Shown: piece by piece, positions 58,271 to 64,000 of the stretch
Layout of the letters: every line of letters begins with the position of its first letter
Position numbering within the stretch: the stretch's first letter is position 1
Assembly (NCBI RefSeq): GCF_001650725.1
Contig: NZ_LXVX01000018.1
Span: forward strand, 39,508 to 103,507
Direction of reading: 5' to 3'
Origin: Sphingobium sp. TCM1
Lineage (GTDB): Bacteria > Pseudomonadota > Alphaproteobacteria > Sphingomonadales > Sphingomonadaceae
DNA: 64,000 bases
Notes under the pieces: generated by a model
What the model saw: the letters and a program-made list of their open reading frames with translations, nothing else
What the model was told of the DNA's origin: nothing
Databases searched by the model: none
Made by a program: the position numbers and the translations under genes

Positions 58271-58321
58271 TGATGGTATTTTGATGGTATTCGGAAACAT
58301 ACCATCACGGAGATACCATCA
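58271..58321 (+). promoter_or_regulatory. Four inverted/direct TGATGGTAT repeats over the integrase start
   Basis: TGATGGTAT at 58271-58279 and 58282-58290, and its complement ATACCATCA at 58299-58307 and 58313-58321. The last copy overlaps the ATG of the integrase gene. Between the last two lies CGGAG, the likely ribosome binding site. This is a probable operator or recombinase arm-site set controlling int. Confidence 0.7.
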
Positions 58322-59541
58322 TGGCGCTCACCGTAACGGCAATAAATGCTGCAAAATCAAGGGATAAGCCGTATAAATTGGCCGATGGCTTGGGGTTATA
58401 TCTCTTGGTTGCGCCAACAGGCGGTCGCCTCTGGCGAATGAACTATCGGTTTCTCGGTCAGCAGAAGACGCTTTCCCTCGGAACCTACCCAGAAGTGTCT
58501 CTCGCGAAGGCTCGCGAGAAGAGAACAGCGGCGCGGGAAGCGTTGGCAGATGGGCTAGACCCGACCGAGGTTCGGAAAGCCAAGGTTCGCGAGGCAAAGG
58601 CCAAATCAGAAGAAACTTTCAAGGCGATCGCTGATGAATGGCTTGCCCGCCTTGAGATCGAAGGGCGTGCGCCCAAGACGCTCCAGAAGATGCGCTGGCT
58701 GCTCGATCTCGCCTACCCGCTCATTGGCGACCGGCCCATCGCAGACCTCACTGCACCCGAACTGCTGGAAGTCCTCCGCACGGTTGAGGTGCGTGGGCGG
58801 TATGAGACGGCTAACCGCCTTCGCAGCACCTTCGGCACGATCTTTCGTTACGCGATAGTGACCGGGCGGGCGCGGCGGGACGTAGCAGTCGATCTTCGCG
58901 GTGCGCTGATCACGCCGAAGCCGCAACACCGAGCGGCAATCCTGGAACCCAAAGCGCTTGGCGGCCTCCTTCGCGCGGTCGATGCCCATGACGGCCAGCC
59001 CACCGTGCGGATCGCGCTCAAGATGCTTCCGCATATGTTTCCTCGGCCCGGCGAACTTCGGATGGCCGAATGGAAGGAATTCGATTTCGAGGCGGCCGTC
59101 TGGACCATCCCGGCAGCGAAGACGAAGATGCGTCGCCCCCATAAGGTGCCACTCACACAGCAGGTCCTGGACATGCTGGCCGAACTGGAACCGATCACCG
59201 GCGGTGGTAAATTTCTCTTCCCCAGCGTTCGTTCCGCAGAGCGGCCAATTACCGATAATACCCTGAATGCCGCGCTCCGACGGCTTGGGTTCGGGAAAGA
59301 CGAGGTGACGGCTCATGGGTTCCGAGCCACCGCAAGCACGCTCCTGAACGAAATGGGGAAATGGCATCCGGACGCCATTGAGCGCCAACTAGCCCACGTC
59401 GAATCCAATGATGTTCGACGAGCCTATGCGCGCGGCACTCACTGGGATGAGCGCGTCAGAATGATGCGGCACTGGTCGAACTACCTTGATGGCTTGCAGG
59501 CCGGCGGGAAGGTTCTGAAGGCAAATTTTAGGCGGGAGTAG
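58321..59541 (+). CDS. int: P4-type tyrosine recombinase (integrase)
   Basis: 406 residues. An N-terminal DUF4102 arm-binding domain ([35 protein letters not shown]), a core-binding region, and a catalytic domain with Arg242 (PRPGELR), His332 and Arg335 in HGFRATAS, His359 in LAHVESND and nucleophile Tyr369 in RRAYARG. All five key residues are present, so it is probably active. It lies directly behind tRNA-Phe and reads away from it, the usual layout of an island end. Confidence 0.95.
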   Translation: MALTVTAINAAKSRDKPYKLADGLGLYLLVAPTGGRLWRMNYRFLGQQKTLSLGTYPEVSLAKAREKRTAAREALADGLDPTEVRKAKVREAKAKSEETFKAIADEWLARLEIEGRAPKTLQKMRWLLDLAYPLIGDRPIADLTAPELLEVLRTVEVRGRYETANRLRSTFGTIFRYAIVTGRARRDVAVDLRGALITPKPQHRAAILEPKALGGLLRAVDAHDGQPTVRIALKMLPHMFPRPGELRMAEWKEFDFEAAVWTIPAAKTKMRRPHKVPLTQQVLDMLAELEPITGGGKFLFPSVRSAERPITDNTLNAALRRLGFGKDEVTAHGFRATASTLLNEMGKWHPDAIERQLAHVESNDVRRAYARGTHWDERVRMMRHWSNYLDGLQAGGKVLKANFRRE

Positions 59542-59590
59542 ACTGCTGGCTCCATGTTCGATTGATCGGATATCCCCTACCTTGCAAATT

Positions 59591-59603
59591 AACCTTTAAG
59601 GTG
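59591..59603 (+). promoter_or_regulatory. MqsA-type operator
   Basis: AACCTTTAAGGTG: AACCT, three bases, AGGT(G). E. coli MqsA binds AACCT-N3-AGGTT, so only the last base differs. It lies 11 bases upstream of mqsR, where it would block the promoter. Confidence 0.65.
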
Positions 59604-59613
59604 TATATCGGCG

Positions 59614-59937
59614 ATGGCGATCAAGCGCAGGCCGCATCATGATCTTGAAGCGGTAAAATCGAAGTTCGCCCGAGTGGAAACGCTGGAGGCAACGCGCGCG
59701 GCCATTATGAGCGCGCGAGCCTTAGGCTATTCGCTCGACGACATCGTGGAGGCGGTTCAAGCGCTCGAAACCGGCGATTTTGTGAAGTCGGAGACGGCGC
59801 ATAGTCCGCCGAACTCGAAGATATGGCACGACACCTACAACCTGCCGTGGGATGATCGCTGGCTCTATCTGAAGTTCGCCGGCGAAACGCTAATCGATGT
59901 TGTGCTTACGTCGTTCAAGGAGACCGGCAATGACTAA
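59614..59937 (+). CDS. mqsR: MqsR-family mRNA interferase toxin
   Basis: 107 residues. MqsR of E. coli is a RelE-fold RNase that cuts mRNA at GCU-type sites. Seen: RPHHDLEAVKSKFARVETLE, ALGYSLDDIVEAVQALETGD, FVKSETAHSPPNSKIWHDTY and the C-terminal VVLTSFKETG, in the same order as in the family. It precedes its antitoxin, as is usual for mqsRA, and overlaps it by eight bases. Confidence 0.85.
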   Translation: MAIKRRPHHDLEAVKSKFARVETLEATRAAIMSARALGYSLDDIVEAVQALETGDFVKSETAHSPPNSKIWHDTYNLPWDDRWLYLKFAGETLIDVVLTSFKETGND

Positions 59938-60343
59938 AACACGCATTCATCCCGAGACGGGCAAGACCTTGCGCCGTGATGTCCGGAAGCAAGTCGTGGC
60001 TTTCGGTTCTTTGTCGTGCGCAGTGGATGTGCCCGGCTGGTACCCTGACGATGAAAGTGATTCCATCCACAGCGGTGAAGATCTCGCCGAGTCTGACCAA
60101 GCGTTCCGCGATCTGAAGGCTGCTTATGGGGCCCATGTTCGGAGGATCAGGAAGGACAAGCTGAAATTGACACAAGAGGAGGCGGGACGCCTGATCGGTG
60201 GCGGGCGCCGCGCGTTCCAAAAATATGAGAGCGGTTCCACACCGCCTAGTGATGCTGCTGTCGGCCTGATCGAGTTGCTCGATCGCCACCCGGAGGAGGT
60301 GGAGTTTTTGCGTTTCATTCGTTCGACAGCGCGTGCTGCCTGA
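59930..60343 (+). CDS. mqsA: MqsA-family antitoxin without N-terminal zinc site
   Basis: 137 residues. The C-terminal HTH is clear (HVRRIRKDKLKLTQEEAGRL, IGGGRRAFQKYESGSTPPSD, the family's GGGxxAFxxYExG motif). The N-terminal part (IHPETGKTLRRDVRKQVVAF) replaces the CxxC zinc ribbon of E. coli MqsA; only one Cys is present in the protein. AAGGAG precedes the ATG. Neutralises MqsR and should repress the operon at AACCT-N3-AGGT. Confidence 0.85.
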   Translation: MTKTRIHPETGKTLRRDVRKQVVAFGSLSCAVDVPGWYPDDESDSIHSGEDLAESDQAFRDLKAAYGAHVRRIRKDKLKLTQEEAGRLIGGGRRAFQKYESGSTPPSDAAVGLIELLDRHPEEVEFLRFIRSTARAA

Positions 60344-60367
60344 AGCGCCAAATAGGATACAGCCCGC

Positions 60368-60526
60368 TTAAGTCAGCAGCGAGTGCAGTGTCGATTCAGG
60401 TCCGGGCTTCCACCGCCACGCGACGATCTCAACCAGCACCGGGCTGAGAAAATCATCAAAGCTCAGTTTGGTCTGCGCGAGCGCGTGTTTCTCGTGGATT
60501 TCGCTGTCCCCGAGGCTGTGTGGCAA
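60368..60526 (-). CDS. Possible short frame or gene remnant
   Basis: A minus-strand frame with a TTG start and 52 codons reads LPHSLGDSEIHEKHALAQTK and continues LSFDDFLSPVLVEIVAWRWK to a TAA. It has protein-like composition but no clear ribosome binding site or ATG. It may be a decayed gene end. This fills most of the 293-base gap between mqsA and hipB. Confidence 0.22.
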   Translation of the reverse strand: MPHSLGDSEIHEKHALAQTKLSFDDFLSPVLVEIVAWRWKPGPESTLHSLLT

Positions 60527-60615
60527 ATCGCATAATAGCAATTTATGCAGATTAGCACATGAAAGGCTTTATGCTAAAAACAGCATATTGGTGAGTTATG
60601 CGATTTGAAGCATAA
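60525..60615 (+). promoter_or_regulatory. Palindromic operator array upstream of hipB
   Basis: Three inverted repeats: GCATAA-N7-TTATGC (60530-60548), TATGCT-N6-AGCATA (60570-60587) and TTATGC-N8-GCATAA (60596-60615). The outer half-sites AAATCGCATAA (60525-60535) and TTATGCGATTT (60596-60606) are also perfect complements. E. coli HipB binds TATCC-N8-GGATA repeats upstream of its own gene; this array has the same design with a different core. Confidence 0.65.
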
Positions 60616-60636
60616 GGATGGTCAGGAGATTGGCTA

Positions 60637-60888
60637 ATGTTCCATATTGCGCGATCACCCAAGCAACTGGGCGCCGCTATCCACCGTGTGCGCAAGCAGA
60701 AGGGTATGAGCCAGACGGAACTGGGCCGCCTGGCAGGCCTGCGGCAGGAACTGGTCTCCAAGATTGAGACTGGACAAGAAGGCACCCGGTTATCCTCGAT
60801 TTATGCGCTCTTCGCCGCTCTCGATCTGGAAATGGTCATCGATCAGAGGTCCGGCAAATCGGTGCCTGATATTGAGGACATCTTCTGA
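60637..60888 (+). CDS. HipB-like antitoxin (Xre HTH)
   Basis: 83 residues: HTH of the Xre type (LGAAIHRVRKQKGMSQTELG, LAGLRQELVSKIETGQEGTR) and the short C-terminal tail ending DIEDIF, typical of HipB. HipB neutralises and co-represses with the kinase HipA. Here hipA follows with an ATGA-type junction but is reduced to a remnant, so this antitoxin is an orphan. AGGAG upstream of the ATG. Confidence 0.85.
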   Translation: MFHIARSPKQLGAAIHRVRKQKGMSQTELGRLAGLRQELVSKIETGQEGTRLSSIYALFAALDLEMVIDQRSGKSVPDIEDIF

Positions 60889-61001
60889 TGAGCCGGCGCA
60901 GAGCGCACCCCCCGTTTAACATATTCATCAACACCCGTCTGGCCGGGCGCCTTCTTAAGCAGGCCAGCGGCGCCATCGGTCGGGCGGAAACGCAGCGATG
61001 A
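60888..61001 (+). pseudogene. hipA: hipA remnant (first 37 codons)
   Basis: Starts at the ATG that overlaps the hipB stop and reads MSRRRAHPPFNIFINTRLAG then RLLKQASGAI, which is the N-terminal strand region of HipA (xVxxNxxxVGxLxxxxSGxI). Homology stops there; seven unrelated codons and a TGA follow. The kinase body of HipA (about 400 residues) is missing. The break lies near 60978, shortly before the start of the defence-like gene. Confidence 0.75.
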
Positions 61002-61164
61002 TGCCTGCAATGGGGAGCGCAGACCCACGCGGTTCAACTTTCCCACGCTGACGCGCATTAGCGTAGCGTCTTTTCAACACTCTGGCAGATCACGAGGAGG
61101 CGTTGTGCACCGCAGCCCTGATTTACACTAGGATAAGTTCAGAGTCGCCGGTATCTGCGAAGCG

Positions 61165-63141
61165 ATGAGCGAGCGCGTCGATATCCTACTTTATGTGGCC
61201 TTGAGTGAAGAGGTCGATTCCGTACTGGAAATGTTTGGGGGAAGCTTTCAGCCAAAGGAATTTAGCGACGTTGCACTTACGGGCTTCTTTGGATCGTTGT
61301 CTGGGCCAGTTCTCAAACGAGACTTTTCGATCGCGGTGGTGCCTGCCGGCAAGATGGGTAACACCCATTCCGCCAATGTGGTCTCGCTGCTGATTGAGAA
61401 GCTGAAGCCCTCCAACGTCGTGGTCGTGGGGATCGCTGGATCACTCTCGAATGACATGGAGCCGGGTGATGTGTTCATCCCCGATAGTATCAATGAGTAT
61501 CTCGCCAACTCGGCAACACACGGTGAAGCGGGCCAGTGGACGTTCACCACATCGGGCAATAATTTCCAGACTTCAGTTCGGTTGCTGAACCGGCTCCAGC
61601 TCTTTGCTCATACGTGCAAGGTCCAATACCAAGCCTGGCAGAATGATACCCGCCAACTGAGAAAGGCGCTTATTTCGGAGGCGACCGAAGACGCGCTGGC
61701 AGCGGCGAACCTGAACACCCGGGGGGCTTGCAAGCTCTACGCTGGTGACGATCGCAAGCTAGCCAGCGGTCCTGCCGTCGGCAAGGGCAAGGCCTTCGTG
61801 GATTGGATCACCCGTGAGGTCGACCGAAAGGTCGCGGCAATGGAGATGGAGTCGGCTGGCGTATACGATGCGGCACTTGTTCGAACACCGGCACCTCGGA
61901 CTGTGGCTATCCGCGGCATCTCCGACTACGCTGACGCTCGTAAGGAACAGATCGAATCCACCGCCAAGGGACAATTCCGGGCGCTATCCGCAAAGAACGC
62001 TGTCGCGCTGTTCATACGCGCCGTCGAAGCTGGCATATTTGAAGAGACCACAGGGACGGTGCCAGAGCCCGTAGGCCTACCACCATCCGATAGGCTCGAT
62101 TCGCGGGTCAAGTCCGTCTTCGTCATCGGGGGGCAGACTGGCGAAACCGCGGACGCGGATGCTGAAGTCCCGCGGTTACACCAAGCGTCATTGAAGCTAG
62201 GCGGGGCGCTCGCAAAAGCTGGTGCCCAACTCGTGGTCTGCAGCCCATTCCCTGACTCGGCCGACTATTACACGGCCATGGGCTATGCAGACGCCAAGGT
62301 CGGCGGTGTTATTCACTTTCACTGCCCCAGGCATCCGAAGGTCGAGGAGAAGCGCCAACGTCTCCGGCAAACTTGGGGGCGGCATGACCTGACGATCCAA
62401 GACTGGAATTACCCGGGTCCGGAGACCGAGGACGCCGACTCTTGGCTTCAAGCTTGGCTGCTCGCTCAGTTGCAGGCGCTAGAAAGGGCGGATGTCGTGG
62501 TTGCGCTCGGCGGGAAAGTCTCAAAAACTGCGAACACCCTTCTCCATCTCGCAGAAGCAAAAGGGTTGCCGATCGTACCCTTCGCATTCCTGGGTGGAGC
62601 GGCTCTCCGCACTTACCAACGAAGGGATTGGAAGCGACTTCATCCTGGCTTTGATGCCTCTATCCTAGCCAACGACGAAGGCATTGAGCAGGCCGTCGCT
62701 ATCGCGAATCGCCTCTTGCTAGACCGCGTAAAGCGCTCAATCTCAGGAGGGGACCGGCCGAAAGCTGTTTTTGTCAGTGTGGCAAGCTCGGATGCTGCCA
62801 TGGCATCGGCTTTGGGAAACGAGCTGAAAAGCTTGGGTGTCGAGGTCATTTTGGGCGACAATGAAATCGAGGCAGGCCAGATGGTCCCTGCTTCGATCGA
62901 TCAGGCGATACGTCGCAGCGACATCGTCGCGGTCCTCTGGAGCCGCTCCTATGCCCAGAGCGCTTGGTGCTTCGACGAACTCAGCATCGCACTGAACCAA
63001 GAAGCCCTTGGAGCAATGAAGGTATGGCTCTTCAATCTGGACGATTCAGCCATTGTTCCGGCCCAGGCGCGGAAATTGCCGGTAATATCCGTTCGCAGTC
63101 CGGAAGGGCTTAGGAGCGCGGTCATGGAGTTGCTGGCTTAG
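61165..63141 (+). CDS. Nucleoside phosphorylase-SLOG-TIR three-domain protein
   Basis: 658 residues. Part 1 (about 1-290) is a PNP/MTAN-like phosphorylase-nucleosidase fold (VVVGIAGSLSNDMEPGDVFI, AAMEMESAGVYDAA, AIRGISDYADARKEQ). Part 2 (about 310-520) is a SLOG-like Rossmann domain (VFVIGGQTGETADADAEVPR, ADVVVALGGKVSKTANTLLH). Part 3 (about 530-658) is TIR, with the catalytic Glu605 in the WCxxEL motif (SAWCFDELS). TIR domains in bacterial immunity degrade or cyclise NAD+; SLOG domains bind nucleotide signals; PNP domains can destroy ATP or other nucleotides. A suicidal or signalling immune role is inferred. Lower G+C than the backbone. Confidence 0.85.
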   Translation: MSERVDILLYVALSEEVDSVLEMFGGSFQPKEFSDVALTGFFGSLSGPVLKRDFSIAVVPAGKMGNTHSANVVSLLIEKLKPSNVVVVGIAGSLSNDMEPGDVFIPDSINEYLANSATHGEAGQWTFTTSGNNFQTSVRLLNRLQLFAHTCKVQYQAWQNDTRQLRKALISEATEDALAAANLNTRGACKLYAGDDRKLASGPAVGKGKAFVDWITREVDRKVAAMEMESAGVYDAALVRTPAPRTVAIRGISDYADARKEQIESTAKGQFRALSAKNAVALFIRAVEAGIFEETTGTVPEPVGLPPSDRLDSRVKSVFVIGGQTGETADADAEVPRLHQASLKLGGALAKAGAQLVVCSPFPDSADYYTAMGYADAKVGGVIHFHCPRHPKVEEKRQRLRQTWGRHDLTIQDWNYPGPETEDADSWLQAWLLAQLQALERADVVVALGGKVSKTANTLLHLAEAKGLPIVPFAFLGGAALRTYQRRDWKRLHPGFDASILANDEGIEQAVAIANRLLLDRVKRSISGGDRPKAVFVSVASSDAAMASALGNELKSLGVEVILGDNEIEAGQMVPASIDQAIRRSDIVAVLWSRSYAQSAWCFDELSIALNQEALGAMKVWLFNLDDSAIVPAQARKLPVISVRSPEGLRSAVMELLA

Positions 63142-63282
63142 CAGCTCCCTCCATAGGAAGGAGCCACGTGGGACATTCTTGCCATTTGGAAACCCGACAG
63201 GGAACGTCCGGTTATGCCGACACCGGCCGTTTGTAGATTCACTTGACCCAGTTCGCAAAGCAGAGCCGCGCTGGCTGCTTCG

Positions 63283-63328
63283 GCCGGGGGCTGGGATCAT
63301 GATCCGATCCCAGCAACTGTCCCCGGCT
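63283..63328. terminator. Long hairpin between the TIR gene and the Argonaute fragment
   Basis: GCCGGGG and CCCCGGC enclose CTGGGATC, loop ATGATCC, GATCCCAG. It lies in the middle of the 265-base gap between two convergent genes. No T-run, so termination is only probable. Another short hairpin (CCGGT...ACCGG) lies near 63210-63230. The rest of the gap holds nothing recognisable. Confidence 0.45.
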
Positions 63329-63406
63329 TTGATGGAATTCGACTGGTAAGAAGATTCAGCGGATTTTCGTCAAGCCACTCCGCGACGCGCAACATCTCAG
63401 CGCTTA

Positions 63407-63931
63407 TCAAATGTACTTGCGGTAGTCAGTGCTCTCTACTTGACCTTCCTTTATGTATTTTAGAATCTCGCCTACCATCCGCGCCGCGCGGATGGGGATC
63501 GGTAGCCGCTGGTTCATCTGAGTCGAATTCCAATTGATTTTGGTGAGGGAAAACACCTCCTCGGCTAGCTGAGCGACGGTGCTGTCGCAGGTCGGATGGG
63601 GGCAGAGCAGCAGCGGACGCGGATCGTACATGCCCGGATAGGTGCCGTAGTAGGGCATGCTTCCGTTAGTGTAGAGCAGGCCGTTCCCGCCTAGATCGAC
63701 GAAGGTGCCGCGCAGGACGGGATAGTTCCCGTCGCGCAGGAGCTTCACCGAGTACGACTCCTGGACCCAGACGAGGTCGCGCAATTCGGTGCCGGCGGCG
63801 TTCAGCGCCTCGAGTATGCCCTCGGCCTCCTCGTCCTTAAAGCGCGATGTCTTCAGCACGATCACCCGCGCCGGGAGCGTCTTGTGGTGCGTCTTGTAGG
63901 CGGCGAGCACGTTCTCGACGATCTCGCGCGC
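63407..63931 (-). pseudogene. C-terminal PIWI fragment of a prokaryotic Argonaute, interrupted by an insertion
   Basis: About 174 residues of the end of a PIWI domain, broken off at its 5' side by the insertion at 63932. Diagnostic stretches: [69 protein letters not shown] and [14 protein letters not shown], which together match long-B pAgos of the RsAgo type. The segment where active Argonautes carry their last catalytic Asp/His (PIRAARMV) has no such residue, hinting at an inactive guide-binding protein. The N, PAZ and MID parts would lie beyond the insertion. Its stop is convergent with the TIR gene, 265 bases away. Confidence 0.85.
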
Positions 63932-64000
63932 TGTCAAACGGCGTTCAAAAGGGACCCCCGATCGGCGTCGAAGAGGGACCCCCTTTTCAGATAATATGAT
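63932..64000. mobile_element. End of an IS21-like insertion sequence (partial)
   Basis: From TGTCAAACGGCGTTCAAAAG onward, the sequence carries two close copies of AGGGACCCCC (TTCAAAAGGGACCCCC and TCGAAGAGGGACCCCC, 24 bases apart) separated by GATCGGCG. Ends starting with TG and bearing tandem direct repeats are typical of IS21-family elements. The transposase genes lie beyond the window. It breaks the Argonaute reading frame. Confidence 0.6.

Noticed and set aside
61165..63141. Annotating the gene simply as a 5'-methylthioadenosine nucleosidase
   Set aside because: Only the first 290 of 658 residues fit; SLOG-like and TIR domains follow, and the surroundings are an island, not a methionine-salvage context.
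63046..63300. Minus-strand frame of 84 codons across the end of the TIR gene
   Set aside because: Overlaps the TIR coding end, has no ribosome binding site and low-complexity Arg/Ser/Gly sequence.
58148..64000. CRISPR array or cas genes in the island
   Set aside because: No regularly spaced repeats beyond the four integrase operator copies, and no Cas-like protein.

Overview
The window is 64 kb of a high-G+C chromosome. By gene content and order it comes from an alphaproteobacterium of the Sphingomonadaceae (Sphingobium/Sphingomonas type). Support for this: a SciP-type DUF1153 protein, COQ9, a short-form HisG, a RibBX-type RibB, a SDHAF4-like DUF1674 protein, and the runs hisG-hisD-nusB-thiL-hppA and infA-maf-rng-yacG-tRNA-Phe. 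G+C was judged by eye, not computed.

Layout. 1-7163: the kdp potassium-uptake operon (kdpA truncated by the window edge, then kdpBCDE), tightly coupled by start/stop overlaps. 7269-10697: small genes (cyclophilin-type PPIase, DUF2061, DUF72, a PspC-domain protein with a 34-residue partner behind a sigma-54-like promoter, an AIG2-like protein). 10720-16592: a mostly minus-strand housekeeping block (heparinase II/III-like, rpe, PAS protein, rsmB, htpX). 16485-24700: SDHAF4-like protein, galU, ssb, LysE exporter, feoAB, coq9, EamA transporter, Old Yellow Enzyme. 24764-28668: riboflavin operon ribD-ribE-ribBX-ribH; RibBX carries an N-terminal HTH, and near-palindromic sites lie in front of its gene. 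28791-37900: TonB-like protein, EF-hand protein, DUF445 protein, RND efflux pump and adaptor, two GlsB/YeaQ-type proteins, SciP. 38053-45452: mnmA, hisG, hisD, nusB, thiL, hppA. 45542-55925: secreted S9 and M13 peptidases, a CPA1-type antiporter, an OmpA-like lipoprotein, and a biotin pathway split into bioFD and bioA. 55983-58147: infA-maf-rng-yacG and tRNA-Phe.

From 58148 to the end the window enters an integrated island. A P4-type integrase sits directly behind the 3' end of tRNA-Phe. It is followed by an mqsRA toxin-antitoxin pair with an MqsA-type operator, an orphan hipB with a palindromic operator array and only a 37-codon remnant of hipA, a three-domain protein (nucleoside phosphorylase-like, SLOG-like, TIR), and, convergent to it, the C-terminal PIWI part of a prokaryotic Argonaute cut off by what looks like the end of an IS21-family element. 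The last two genes are the best candidates for an undescribed defence module: an apparent NADase-type TIR effector with two nucleotide-handling domains in one chain, next to a probably inactive long-B-type Argonaute. Whether they work together cannot be decided here because the Argonaute is interrupted and the window ends inside the insertion.

All functional names come from motif and family recognition by reading; no database search was run.
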